This document shows, piece after piece, positions 27,501 through 39,263 of a stretch of 64,000 nt of DNA. The stretch's first letter is position 1; each line of letters starts with the position of its first letter. The notes below the pieces were generated by a model. The model saw only the letters and a list, made by a program, of their open reading frames with translations. It had not been told where the DNA came from and did not search any database. Source of the stretch: Lagopus muta (taxonomy: Eukaryota; Chordata; Aves; Galliformes; Phasianidae); contig NC_064443.1 in NCBI RefSeq assembly GCF_023343835.1, forward strand, positions 2,542,001-2,606,000, read 5' to 3'. The translations under genes were made by a program, and so were the position numbers.

Positions 27501-30500
27501 TGTTCTCCAGCAGCTGCAGGCATTCTTCTCTCCCAAACACACTCAACATGAAGTACATGCACACATGATTAATGTTATTTTTAACATTTCTGGACAGTGC
27601 TCAGTTATACAACCCGCTCTTCTGAGCCAGGCTGCTGCTGTGGCAGCACTGAACCAATACATGCAGGCAGCCAGGGGGCCCAGGTTGATCAGAGACATGA
27701 GCGATCCAGGTTTGCTTTTAACTCTTCATTTACACCCCACTTCACTGTAAAAGCCACATTCAGCACAAGACTGGCCTCTACTTTCCAACAGGATTAGCTT
27801 ATCCGAAGTTCAGATGAACTCAATTCTGCACGTTTCTCCATAGGATAACCTCATGCAAAAGCTGGATTAACTTTACTACAGCTTCTCGTTACCCAATTTC
27901 AAGTAAACGTTTACACAACCCAGGAAGCTTTTTCTGTCCTAAATGTACATCCATCTTGTGTAACGAGGATCAGAAAGCTGTTTAAATTAGTAGCTGCATT
28001 TGCAGCCTCAGGACATGATGCAAAACAGTCTTTGAAGCATCAATATAACCTAGAATAGCACTACAGTGCTTAAATTACTGATGTTGAAAGGACAAGGTTA
28101 AATGCTGGCTTTAAATAGCTCACAAAATATGAACTGGTTTTAACTTCATTCCTCATCCCTCACTTTTGCAAGCTGGGAAAACTTTATAATAAAATAAAAT
28201 CTGAGATAGACTGAAACAGAATGCAGCTTCTACAGAGATACCAGGAAAGCTGTAGCTCTCATTCTATATGTGACCATCAGCAGATGTGAGGGCTTCCACA
28301 CCGAACACCAGGCACCACCTCTCAGATGATCACCTCTGAAACTGGGAATGGGTAAAACACAATGGTTCTCTAATGAGGGCAGTGATTCTGGCACTAAGTC
28401 GTAGTAACGAACGCAAGGAAGAGACTTACAGAAACATCCCCAGTTCAAGTGATTTATTACTGAGAAGTTACTTGTTTCAGAAAATCAGCCACTGGCAAAT
28501 CACATCAAGGAGGGCACAAAGGGAACGTGCTGCAGTGGTGAGGCTGTGCTCGGTGCTGCATGGCTGACAGCCACGCTGTGCTGCGTTTAGCAAAGAGGAA
28601 AGGAAGCAAGAAACATCACGCCCTTTAAGCCACGTTTGTTGGGCCAGACCAGATTATGTAACTCAAGTGTTCTTTAGTTCAAAGGTTCGTGAGAAGGTTG
28701 TGAAATCTCCTTTGACGGCTTCCAGAAACAAAAATATACTTGAGAAATACCCAACTGCCCCAGTTTCTGTCTCCAGCTACTGCACACTCAGGAAGCCTTT
28801 ATATCAAGCATTGACACGAAGGATTCTGGCTGCTCCACGTGCAACCCATACTGGTAATATGGAAAAGCACTGATGACAGTAGAAGCCTCTGCTTTCCTTG
28901 GTTTAGAGACAGTGGAAACAGCTCTGCCGTTTTCCCTCTCTTTGGAAAATGACAGAAATGTATTTTGGAGCAGAAGCTGTTTGCTACCATCAGAACAGGA
29001 GAGGTAACTTCAGATGATCCTTCTGTTTCCAGGCATTCCTTACTAGCAGAACCCAAACCTCTCCCCAAGACTCACCCCTCATCTCCTACCACCACGCATC
29101 TTTGCTCCAGTACAACTCACACAAAGCAGCCTTGCAAAGCATTTCTTTCTTCAGAATCCCATATACACTGATCAGACTTACAACAAAACTCCGTTCTTTG
29201 ATATGAGAAGGGCATTCTGGCCCAGCATTTGGATACTTGCTTACAAAATCTGCTTTCTCTCTTTTTTTCTTTTTTCATATCTAAGAAGGGTGAAGTTTCA
29301 TGTTACTGAAGGAGAAACATTAGGGAGTATCAGGGGGGCACTGTTCACAGGGACACTATTTGTGCAGGACGTGTTCCACAGCCTCACATCTCAGAATGAG
29401 ACTGAGAACAATCCAAAAGGACTGAATCATATTAATTAAAAGAAAAAAATCTGTTGGGAATTAACGTTTTCTGTTTTTCTTGTTTTTACCCTTGGTAGCC
29501 ATTGAACCAGCCTTGCTGCTTTTTTCCTGCTGCTCCTATATCTAGAAGCACCAGGACACACGTAAGCTCTGAAGTAACAGTGAGCACAGCCACCAATTCC
29601 GGAGACAAAAGAGCCAAATAAGAAACTCAGTGGGCATTTTCATTCCAAAATATCTGTAACTACAGCATCAGTGACTCTAGTGAAACCAGCTGGGTACGTA
29701 TTGGTGTGAAAAACACCCTCTTGTAAACCCCAAACCAGAAGTACTGGCAAAGCACTCTCACCTGAACTGTAATCCTTCAGTCGCAAGTTCTTCACAGGCA
29801 TCCCATCCGGCCCTCGGAAAGCATTGAGGATCTACAGGAAAACCAGGATCCACTCAGTCTCCAAAGCAATACCTCAGAAAGTGAAATCCTTGCTTGCGTA
29901 CAATCCTTTCGTAATAAAGCTCCCACAGCACCTGAGAACTATTTTTTGAGTTTTGGGGAATATTTGATCGCTTGTTTTTTTGTTTAAGTAAGCAACCACT
30001 CTTTACACCAGACCTCAGGTGCTCCAAGCAGTTCTATCATGCTGTTTGCAGCCATGCAGCTCCCCTCTGATCCTCATTTAAGGTCCAAGAGATCTAACTT
30101 GCCTTTAATGCACAGTTTCTGCCATGAGTTCTCTACTAACCAGATTTCAGTATTAAGCCTCAGAAGAGCTGATCACCACAGCTAAACCTTGCAAAAACTG
30201 TGTGTAGGTGTTCTCCAGTCTGGAGCTGTCACCGAAAAAATATATTAAGTAGAAGTGGAAGCCTTTGAAAAGATAACTTCTTTCACCTCATAGCCTAGAT
30301 ATTTTCTTTTTCCAACTCAAATGAGCAGGAGACATCTTTCCTGCCTTCATGAGATCTCATTTCAGCACTTTCAAGTAACCAAGAAAGAAAAAGTTCACTC
30401 AAACACAAATGTCCTCCAGACTCCAAACATAATACCAGAAGTAATAAAAACATTGTCTCTATATAAAGCAATCCTGGAAGGAAGGCATGTTAAAAAGAGT

Positions 30501-33500
30501 CTGGCGGATGAGGCTTTCGCCCACCAACATCACATATGTGACTGCAAAAAAAAAAATAAATCAGCATTTCCAGGCCCTCAAAAAAGCAGAATAATCAGAT
30601 AAGAAAATAACACTGCGATCATTTCTATATTGGGATTTTCCTTGGGGAAAATGACAGACTGTCTGAATTACACTCACCAGGCTTGAAAACGCTAAGTTTA
30701 GAAACATTGCATAGAAGTTTTGAAAGTCCTGCAGTGAATTCTGGATGAAGAACAACTACTTACATCATCCTTCGTGGCAGTTTCAGGCACTCCTCCTAGC
30801 CGAATGAGCTTGCTTGGCTTCACAAATTCCGGGCAGGTCCGGTAATCTTGGTCCTTGAGTTCACACAACCAAAATGTTTTGTTTTGTTTTTTAACAAATC
30901 AGACATATTAACTCACAAGTTACACAAACCATAACAAAATAAAGCAAGGCAGGATACTAGGGCTTATAAGCAGCATGGCTCATGTCTCAACCATAACATC
31001 GTTTAAGATTCAGAGAGCTCTGCAACATTAGCATAATGAGCTTTGCATGCTTCTCATGCTGTGCAATGAGATCCAGATCCAGGCACAATATACACAACTC
31101 GAATGGACTGAAATACCAAGAGCCCATCCTTGTCCTGGATACATCTCCATGTTTTTAAAACATGAAAAGCAAAAAAAAAAACCACCTCTGCCTGCTTTCC
31201 AAAAGTAGGAGATGAATTCAATAGTAGCTGTTAATTCAGTAGTCATCATTAACTCAGATTAACTACTTGATTCTAAAGGCAAACAGCTGCACTGTTCTAT
31301 GTCCACCTGTCCCAGCATCTTGTCTCTGCAGCTCCCACAGGCAGATGCCCAGGAGAAAATAAGGTATTCCATAGAATACTTCTCTCATAACTCCCTCTCT
31401 CTGGGCATTTTCAAACTGGGGACTTTCTGAACCAGATCTACTTGTACAGATGTAACAATTCTCAACTGATAAACTGCATTTCTCTTAAGAAAATATTTCT
31501 AAGACAGAAAGCATAACCACTAAAATGGCTCGGAGCAAGAGGCTCAGCTCAGAGGCCAGTGAGTTAGGTCAGAAACGATGTTGTACGCAGAGTCCCGCCC
31601 AGCTCCTTCCACCCACTGGACAACCCGTGTCCAAGGAAAACATCCATTGACAGAGCCACCTACCTGAAGGCTCTTATAGGGCCTAGAGTCTTTGCTGGGT
31701 TTTCCTTCTGAAAATGACTTGCCATGTTCATAGTCAAACAACTGACACGCAGGCAGCCGGTGATCCACATCACGATACTCGATGTTTCGGTAGTCCGTAT
31801 CTTGCCTTCCAAGGAAATCCAGGTCATCTTCACCCTTTAACCCAAGATCAGAATTGGATCTTTGCTGCTCCCCCCCCGAAAGCTGCTGCTGCTGCTGCTG
31901 TTGCTGCTTGTTAGCAAAGGTCTGAGGTTGCTCCTCTTGGTCCTGAAGAGCAGGAAGAGGTCCACGGCTATTTTGGAAATTGTGTGAAGCGTTGTCTTTG
32001 AGACCCAATCCAAGGGATTCCTCTTCTCTGGCTGGTGCTTCCGAGTGTTGAAATTCACCTTTCTGACTACCAAAAGGAGTTCTTTCCAGACCAACGGCAG
32101 GCTCCTCCCTCTTGCTGGTGTTTAAACCAGAGCCCTCTCTTTCTGCTAAAGGTACGGTAGATTGGTTGCGTCTAAAATCTACAAGGCTTTGATCCACAGG
32201 AGGCATTTCCCTGTCTGAGAAGTCCATAGGAGGAGGCATATCTCTGCTCCTAAAGTCCTGATCAGACCGGGACCTGTGCCTATTTCTGAAATCTGACGAT
32301 GGTGCGTTTCTGTTTCGGAAGTCCAAATCAGAGGTGCCCACACCTCTGAAGTCCAAATCGGGTACATCCCTATTTCTGAAGTCTGAATAGGAATGGTCTC
32401 TGTCCCTGTAGTCTAACTCGGGCACATCCCTGGCCCTGAAGTCTGAATGAGATCCATCTCGACCTCTGAAGTCCAGATCAAAAGATCCCCTTCCCCTGAA
32501 GTCAGACGGAGGCTCGTCTCTCCCCCTATAGTCCACGCTATGAGCTTCCCTGTCCCTGTAGTTCATACGGAACGTCTCCCTGTTCCTGTAGTCCACTGGA
32601 GGAACGTCCCCACCCCTGAAGTCCATAGGTGGCCCTTCTCTCTCCCGAAAGTCTCCGGGGTACACGTCCCTGCCCCTGTACTCAGAAGGGGGTAGCTCCC
32701 TGCCTCTGAAATCCAGCTGAGACTCATCTCTGCTCTGAAAGTCAGACGGTGGGAAGTCTCTGCCCCTGAAATCGTGGTGCCCCTCCCCACCTCTGAAGTC
32801 ACTACGTGGTCCATCTCTAGCTCCAAAGCTGAAAGAAGGTTCCTCTCTGTTGGCAAACTGAGGATTGAGGAGGCCTGCGAGTGCCTGGATATCAAAAGGA
32901 AGTGATTCTCTGCCAGAGAAGTTGCCAGAGTGTCTTTCTTGAGCAAGACTATCAAGGGAAGGAGGATAGTCCCTGTTCCACCCGGGAGCAAACCTTTCTT
33001 CTTGGCTCCCACTGTAGAAATAAAGACAGTATTATTCATAACGTGCTTAGAGTCTGAAATCTATATAGCAGCACATTCTTCTCTAAACTTTTTATAGAGT
33101 GATGTAACAGTCTAAGATCCGCAGAAGATATTGATGTTTGGCAGTATAAGATGAGGCAGCATACGACAGATGTGAGAAAGTAAACTTGGGTGCTCCCATT
33201 TCAGCACAATTTCCAGAAGCACTCAACAGGGAATACCTGCAATATTAATGGGTTAATGATGGTAGCAATCCACATAGTCCTGCACTGCACACAGCTCTGC
33301 AGCTGTGTTCAAGGTTCCACCAGCTGGTGTGTTTGTTTAGGAGCACCACCACCAGCACATGCCTGGGAGGAACAACTTGAGCTTAAGTTCTCCAGGCAAT
33401 ATTATGAACAGCTAACGTACCACACTGTCACGAGGCACACAAAAGCAAAGGCTACCAGACATGCTCAAGTAACACACTACTGAGACTCTTTTTTGCCTCT

Positions 33501-35012
33501 CGTGCTGGAGACAGCAAAATACTGACAGCTGTCAGTTCAGACTCTGAAGATGCCTCACAGGAGCATGCCCACAATCAGCATGTGCAATTATCCTGCACTC
33601 GTGCTTCGAGACAGGCTGTCCTGCACCAACATTACAGTCGCAGAGCCATGAGCTCTCCTGATCCCTCTACACCACCACTCAGGAAGAAGTTTCCTCTGAA
33701 TACAGCTTTTCAAAACCCAATGTTTGGGGTTTTTTTGTTCTTTCGAGCTACCTGTAGAGCTAAGCTCTACTCCACCACATGAAAAAAAAAAGAATAGTAA
33801 ATAAACTTAATAGTAAATAATTCTAAAGAAACACCAAATCCCACCCAGATCAGCAGACATTTCCTTTGCAACTACAGCAAGTCCTTCTTGGAGTTTCATT
33901 ACAGAATCGCTCATCGACAAAAAGCACATTTGTAATCAAACTGCATACAGATTTACCAAGGTGCAAGCCCCTGCTTCACCACCATACATAGGAATTGCTT
34001 TGTTCAAGGTTAGAATTTCCCACCCAGCACAGTAAAAATGCCAATTAAATCCACTGAAGAACCAGCACAGCAGCACTACTAACAGGGCCACAGATTACGA
34101 CCACTCTCCCAGCAACACCATCAAGACAGGACATTGGTTTTTGCAGTTCACGTGATCAGTTTTCTCCACCCATTACAGCTGGACAATTATTTGAAATATC
34201 CTCACTACAGAAACCTGTGGTGTGTCATAGGAAGCACATTTATCATGCTGATATTCAAGTAACTGAGGTGGACATGGGAGCAAAGGATGAAAGAATTACA
34301 TAGAGTGGAGGGAAGCCCTAACTCTGTGTGTCTCCACTTTACTTTTTCTGTCCAGATCCCCATTGCAAACAGAGGATCCAGTAACAAGCAAAGAAATATG
34401 AGCTAAAAAACATCACATGCTGCAGGTCAGAGACACATGAATCTTCCCAACACCTCCAGTGATATTCAGAAACATCTTGTGCAGGAGCACAGCCAAGCAC
34501 ACGGGGATATTCTGGTCTCATCTCATGGAAGAGATTAAAGTGAAGTTTACACAAAATCCCGGGTGCAATTAAACTGACTGCATTTCTGAAGTTAGGGAAA
34601 GAAGCGCAGCTGAAGAGAATCAGCATCACACTATTAGGCATTTCTCCTCTGGGTCTTAAGAGTGGCTATCCACACAGCACAGCACCACCTCAGCTTACAA
34701 CACCTACATGAAATATCACTAGAAAAGGTGCTGTAGGGAAGGAGCAGAAACACTCAAAGCAACTGCCAATAAAAAAGAAAGAGCAAAGCTTCATAAAAAT
34801 GCAGAAAGCTACACGGAGCTTAACTTGCCTCTTAGCTCCACAAGGACCTCCCAGCTTTGACCAAAACTGCCCTCTCACAGGAGGATGTGCGCAATGGAAC
34901 CAGCCAGTTCCCACTGCTCAGTGTCATTAAATGCATGACAGAAACAAGCTGTACGCTGCCATGCTTACCGAAATGATCCCGTCCTGTTGCCTTGTCGATG
35001 GTCTCCCCACAT
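524..35012 (-). CDS. RBM6: RBM6, RNA-binding motif protein 6 (5' two-thirds of gene, partial)
   Basis: RBM6 is a nuclear RNA-binding protein of the RBM5/RBM10 family that regulates alternative splicing (family knowledge). Coding exons on the minus strand are 35012-34969, 33011-31664, 30853-30764, 29831-29762, 18205-18132 and 598-524. They join in frame to 567 codons and every junction has AG/GT borders. The protein opens MWGDHRQGNRTGSFRGSQEE, close to human RBM6. It then has about 18 decapeptide repeats of DFRGRD type (residues about 80-270), a polyglutamine tract (about residue 383), the DFLGRQDTDYR segment, and the first RRM (about 478-555, with GYDYRYVCVEF as the RNP1-like strand). It stops at the first cysteine of the RanBP2-type zinc finger (EFWRCKR). 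The rest of the zinc finger, RRM2, OCRE and G-patch must lie left of position 1. The start codon has A at -3 and no in-frame upstream ATG in its exon. RBM5 was considered, but the decapeptide repeat is specific to RBM6. Confidence 0.97.
599..18131. other. RBM6 intron 6 (17.5 kb)
   Basis: Flanking exons are proven by protein match. Inside I see one short CR1 3' end (about 3,331-3,390), a small AT dinucleotide run near 2,970, a perfect 14-base palindrome at 10,481, a CRE and AP-1 pair near 13,465-13,495, and AT-rich stretches such as 4,720-4,870. The longest reading frames (for example minus 10,568-11,134) have no recognisable domain and no splice or codon support. Most of the DNA looks single-copy and non-coding. 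Confidence 0.8.
3331..3390 (+). mobile_element. CR1 LINE 3' end fragment
   Basis: The segment reads toward the typical CR1 tail: GGATGATCTTTCAGGTC, then TTTTCCAACCTTGGTGATTC, then TATGATGG. It is only about 60 bases long and has no coding part, a typical 5'-truncated CR1. Confidence 0.85.
18132..18205 (-). CDS. RBM6: RBM6 exon 6, RRM1 RNP1-like strand
   Basis: This 74-base exon encodes YDYRYVCVEFSLLEEAIGCMEANQ after a split Gly codon. The acceptor is a good cccag. The donor is CAG followed by gttgct, which fits U1 poorly. It is isolated by an 11.6 kb intron upstream and a 17.5 kb intron downstream. Confidence 0.93.
22600..22702 (+). mobile_element. CR1 LINE 3' end fragment
   Basis: It contains GGAGTTGGACTTGACGATCC and the CTTCCAAGTTCC...TTCTATGAC ending characteristic of the CR1 3' untranslated tail, plus orientation. 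Confidence 0.85.
26395..26482 (+). mobile_element. CR1 LINE 3' end fragment
   Basis: GGTTGGACTAGAAGATCCTG, then TAGGTCCTTTCCAACCTTGT and GATTCTACGATTCTA, the classic CR1 terminus with two copies of the 8-base tail repeat. Confidence 0.88.
29762..29831 (-). CDS. RBM6: RBM6 exon 5, RRM1 middle
   Basis: This 70-base exon (ctgtag acceptor, gtgaga donor) encodes ILNAFRGPDGMPVKNLRLKDYSS plus one base. It matches human ILNAFRTPDGMPVKNLQLKEYNT. Confidence 0.93.
29832..30763. other. RBM6 intron 4
   Basis: This is AT-rich single-copy intron between two proven exons. I see nothing else in it beyond short A/T runs. Confidence 0.8.
30764..30853 (-). CDS. RBM6: RBM6 exon 4, start of RRM1
   Basis: This 90-base symmetric exon (30 codons) encodes DQDYRTCPEFVKPSKLIRLGGVPETATKDD and contains the first beta strand (RNP2-like LIRLGGVP) of RRM1. 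It is flanked by ctcaag and gtaagt. Skipping it would keep frame. Confidence 0.93.
30854..31663. other. RBM6 intron 3
   Basis: It contains TTTTG-type low complexity near 30,880 and an A-run near 31,170. Nothing gene-like is seen. Confidence 0.8.
31664..33011 (-). CDS. RBM6: RBM6 exon 3, giant exon with decapeptide repeats and poly-Q
   Basis: This single 1,348-base exon (acceptor ctacag, donor gtaggt) codes for GSQEERFAPGWNRDYPP, the decapeptide array, the EREGSGLNTSKREEPA and QKGEFQHSE segments, a glutamine run, and DFLGRQDTDYRNIEYRDVDHR, ending SRPYKSLQ. Each segment has a recognisable human counterpart. The 30-base repeat unit keeps other frames open too, giving long shadow reading frames on both strands. 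Confidence 0.95.
31883..31906 (-). repeat. RBM6: CAG/CAA polyglutamine tract in RBM6
   Basis: On the coding strand, CAG CAA is followed by six CAG codons, giving about eight glutamines between NK and LSGGEQQ. The human protein as I recall it has only a single Gln before LSG here, so the tract seems lineage-specific. Confidence 0.9.
32190..32830 (-). repeat. RBM6: 30-base coding tandem repeat (DFRGRD decapeptides)
   Basis: About 18 consecutive 30-base units encode variants of DFRGRDxxxS/DLDFRNRDxP. Asp, Phe/Tyr, Arg and the acidic-basic RD pair are conserved, while the two or three spacer residues vary. The array belongs to RBM6 exon 3. Human RBM6 has a comparable array, so this is a shared family trait rather than an avian novelty. 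Confidence 0.92.
33012..34968. other. RBM6 intron 2
   Basis: This is a 2 kb intron with small A/T runs (for example near 33,780) and no recognised repeat or gene. Confidence 0.8.
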
Positions 35013-35081
35013 GTTTCCCTTGTCTGGGAGGTTTCCAGAAACAGGCAATTCACCGTAAGAACACCAACTCAGCACAACCTG
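34969..35081 (-). CDS. RBM6: RBM6 exon 2, start-codon exon
   Basis: The acceptor is ttatttatccag. A short leader is followed by ATG at 35012-35010 and codons MWGDHRQGNRTGSF plus CG of a split Arg. The donor is gtaagc. The residues match the recalled human N-terminus (MWGDSRPANRTGPFR) almost one for one, which fixes the start. Confidence 0.93.
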
Positions 35082-38000
35082 CTGGATAAATAACATGACA
35101 GTAAGCCATGGGCAATGAAAACGCAGCATGGGAGAAAAGCACCACCAGGCACGGAAGGCACATGGAGACATGTGAGACCCAGAACTGCCCACAGTGCCTC
35201 TCAGGCACAAGTTCATTTGTCATGGTTCTGTATGTTCAAAATTACAAGCTTCAAATGACTTCTGAAACAAAACGATCAATATGGGCGGGCAAACAATGTG
35301 GTATTTGCTCTTGATTAACATAAAGCTTTTCAACATACTGTGCTGTCTAACACTGTTCAGAGTGACTGGAAATGTGAGAACACCACAATCTATAAACAGC
35401 AAGGACCATTCCTGAACAACAGTTTGCAATTAATGTTTAATCCAAACTATTTCTGCCAAAAGCTCTTTGCTGCTCAAGGAAACCATCACCGCAATTGGTC
35501 TGCTAGGCTTACTTTGCCCTCAGAAAGTATCTAGATAACAGAGTATGCTTTGCCAATAAATCATTACAGGCTCTGCTCTCCAGCACTGCCCTAATCAAGC
35601 CGAGTGATGGGAAAGGCACATGCCTCAACAGAGAGCTAAAAATCTCATCCACTTCTTCCCATCTGTAGCAAAGGTGAGGACTTCCTGGCAACTGCCAAAG
35701 CCAGGCCTTCAAGCAGGAAGGACACCCAGCTGCAGCAGAGCACAGCGCAGAATGATGCTGTTCACGCACTGATGCTCTCAGATCTGCTCCAGCTAATCCA
35801 GCTGCTGTGGTTTAGGAGCTTATCTCACACACCAATCAGTTTGAAACTTATTTCCTCTCTACCTGAGTAAAGGGTGGATTTATATCAGCTCCAGCTCACT
35901 CCTGTCTGGTTCTGAACTCTACTTACAGACCAGACATCTCCACCTCACCCAGCCAAGCATGGTCTCCATCACCAAGCCAGCCACATGGAGCAGGCTGTGC
36001 CCAAACACCAAGGTGAGGAGACCTGGGGCTCACGTGCTTCTACAAACGAGTTCTAAAGCAAACTAACCCAACTGCAGCAGTTTGGTGGAACAGATGGCAC
36101 GGACAGTCACCGCCAGGCCCGGCTAGAGCAGTAAATCTCAAAGGGAAGCACATGACCTCCTGTTTCTGCTCGCTTCCAAAGCTCAGTGTTTCCTTCCATG
36201 CAGCAGGTCAAAGGCACAGCAGGCGAGCTCTGAGGTGCAGAGCGGTTGCAGGTGGGTATGCACAGCACCACCTCCACACAGCAGCCTCAGGTCAAGGTGT
36301 GACAAAGCCCCTCTCCATGACCACCGTGTGGATCTTCGGTCACATCACTGCTGCAGAAGCAGGCCACGAGAGCCTCGGTCCCTTTATGTTTCACGTGGCT
36401 CTTGCTGTGAAAAGCACCACCCTCCTCCCAGGATTTCCTCCATAAGCTCTACCATCTTTTCTTTAACAGGGATGAATTGCAAGGAAATGGATTCCTTCCA
36501 CTGAGAGGACAGGCAAGGGGAGATGGCTGTGGCACTCCCTGCTATGGTGGCTGCCAGCAGCCAGCCCTCCCGTCTGTGATCTTTAGCAGCCTCTAGACCT
36601 GGAGTTTCTTGTTCTTTCCTTTCAGAAGAAAGGGAAGGAACTGTTTAGATGTAATATTCAAATTATTAGATGAGGAAACAATGGCACTGGACCGAGATCA
36701 GAGCCAGCATAGACCAAGCAAGCCATGCAGCAGCATCCACAGTCACAAGGTCTTGGTTCAACGACACGGGCAGCAACACTGGCTCAAACCATCCCCTGTT
36801 CAGCCTCACACAACATGCTGTCTCTGCTCTGCCTTTGGCAACAGGCACCATGTTGGCTGTCCCAGCTTGTGCTTTCCTGGGTTTGCACCCAGGATAACCC
36901 TCCAAAGGAGGTATATTTAACCCATGCCATTTCAGCGACCCACTTCACGACGCAGCCTCACAAAACAAAGTGACAGCAAACCACAGCACAAGGACAGAAC
37001 CTCTGCAGCCCTCCATCAACACCGAAGTCTCTCTGATGCAACTGCTACAAAAGTGAGGCACTCCCAGGACCCCCAGTCCTATTGCACCAGCCAGCTCAGC
37101 TCCTGCCTCTCTGCTCACAACCCCTCACTGCCTGGCATTACTTACAGAGGTGATGCAACCAGGCCCAGAGCAGGCAAAAGGAAATCAAGGCAGATCTGCT
37201 GACAAAAGCACATTTTTGGTAGGGCCACGAGCAGCAGCACAGCGGGGGGCTCCTAACCCTCTCATTCCATGGTGCAGGCAGATGGGTCAGAGTGAGTGAG
37301 GCTGTTTGCCAAAGATGCACTAACAGAGCCTGTGGAGGGGGTCTGGCCAACAGGAAAGCATAGCAAAAATCCACCCTTGAGTGCTAGGATGGTAATAAAG
37401 GACGCTTTAAAACAACAACAGCACAGCCACAGAACACACAATGCGGTCCAAGTTACTCAAGGAGCCCAGATTTACAGCTCTTTTAAAATGATGATTAGCT
37501 GTTATAATTATACTGAGGATTCAGGATGGCTGATGCGCATCCTGAGAGTATGTATTATACTTCCCTCATCCCCTCCAGCCAGTTCTGCTTCCTGCTGGCA
37601 GACACCCCAGAGAAGGCACAAAGGTGCACCCTAATTATAGAATCTCAGAATGGCCTGGGTTGCAAAGGACCACAATGCTCATCCAGTTCCAACCCCCTGC
37701 TGTGTGCAGGTCACCAGCCAGCAGCCCAGGCTGCCCAGAGCCACATCCAGCCTGGCCTTGAATGCCTGCACGGATGGGGCATCCACAGCCTCCTTGGGCA
37801 ACCTGTTCCAGTGCCTCCCCACTATCAAGAAAACTCCTCTGTGGCTGCAGCTCCTCTGGCAGCTGGGGGTCCCACAGCCCTCCCAGCAGTCAGGGGACAG
37901 TCCAAGAGGGCTCAGTGTGCCCTGGCCATCACACCCACGGTCTTCCTGATGCAGAATCCAACTCTTTCAATGCGCCCCAAACAGCCTGGCAAACACTGCT

Positions 38001-39262
38001 GCTGATTTGGGGATGATCTGGTTCTGCTTTCCCAACCAAACATGCCAAGCCTGGCAGCAGACCCTGTTCTTTCAGATCTCTTACATCACAGTACAATAAA
38101 ATAATGGTGCTGTACATCAGAGTCAGGTAGCCAAGCTACACTAAGCAGCCATTTTCCAGGAAAAAAAAGGTTTCCGCCAAGGGAAAGCAACAGGAGAGCC
38201 AGCACTGCCCTGAGCACCTCCCAGCCTGCACCCCTTGTGGCACGCTGGGGTAGGAGGGCAGCTGGCGATGGAGCAGGCAATATGAAAGCTTGGAGAGATG
38301 CAATTTTGAGAAAAGCACCCTGATACTTCCAACTTCTCCCCAGACTTTGCCAAGGCTGCCAACCTTGGTATTTATAGACAACGAAGAAACGAAATATGCA
38401 CAGGGCTACGCTCAGCAAACAGAGAAAGTAATCTGCTATGGAACAACATTGCAGCCAATCAAGTTTGAGTAAGGCTAAGGAAAGGGAAAAACCTCTGTGA
38501 AACTCCAGTGTTATGGGAGGTATAAATGAAAACATTTCCCCACACTACAGGAACTGAAAGCAGCCAAGGAATCTTGTTGCTTCACTTTTAGAACTGAAGG
38601 TCTCCAACCTACAAGGTAAAAATAACAAAACCACATCCCCGAAGAGTGGAAGGGAAGGGAGAGAAATCCAAGTTACGTCTGTCAGACACCATATTGGAGC
38701 TTTTCACTGTGAAACAAAACGGCGTAGACTCTCTTTCGTTCTACCGTGCTTCAAAAAGCGTGTATTAGAAACAACGGGGTGAACTTCCAGCCCCTCCCAC
38801 CACACTCCTGCCCTCCTTAGGCCCGAAGGGCTTCACGCAGGGAGCTCGGTAGCAGCCGGAGGCCCCTCCCGGCACCCCACCGGGGCACGGACGCGGGTTC
38901 TCTCCTCAGCAGCACTTCGAGAAGGAAACCCGGCGGGTCCCGACGCACCAGCGGCTGCGAGACGTTCACAACGGAACGCAGGGCCTCGGAAGCCCCACTG
39001 ACACGCGGGAACTCCGCTGAGCCCGACGCGGCCGAGCGGCTCACCGAGAGCCCCGTCTCCCGAGGACGCGGCCGGGCACCCCGGAAACGGCCCCGCTCCG
39101 CCGTTCCGGGCGGCTCCACAGCAGCGCCCGCGGCCCTCCCCACGCAAAGCCGCAACCCGTTCCGCCGCTCCCCGGCCGTCCCCCACCGCCCCCGTCTCCC
39201 TTCTGCCGCCGCCTACCCCCCGCAGGGCCGGGCCGAACCCGCGGGGCGGCACCGCCCCTCAC
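35082..39262. other. RBM6 intron 1
   Basis: It carries a minus-oriented CR1 fragment (about 37,631-37,955) and runs into the CpG island near 38,860. No coding potential was recognised. Confidence 0.65.
37631..37955 (-). mobile_element. CR1 LINE 3' fragment
   Basis: Read on the plus strand it begins TAGAATCTCAGAATGGCCTG, the reverse complement of the CR1 tail. It continues through the reverse complement of the 3' UTR (CATCCAGTTCCAACCCCCTG, CCCAGAGCCACATCCAGCC, GGGCATCCACAGCCTCCTTG). It lies in RBM6 intron 1. Confidence 0.88.
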
Positions 39263-39263
39263 C

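Larger units (their letters stand above)
18206..29761. other. RBM6 intron 5 (11.6 kb)
   Basis: It holds two short plus-oriented CR1 3' ends (about 22,600-22,700 and 26,395-26,482), an AC repeat at about 23,178-23,191, and an AT-rich block at about 25,140-25,390. No protein-like reading frame or RNA gene was recognised. Confidence 0.8.

Noticed and set aside
32447-32695. Plus-strand frame with repeated EVHRW/PVVH words
   Set aside because: It is the antisense reading of the same decapeptide repeat; periodic only because the repeat length is a multiple of three.
32563-33039. Minus-strand frame of 158 codons overlapping the RBM6 giant exon
   Set aside because: It is a shadow frame kept open by the 30-base repeat. 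The protein match to human RBM6 and the splice borders put the true frame elsewhere.
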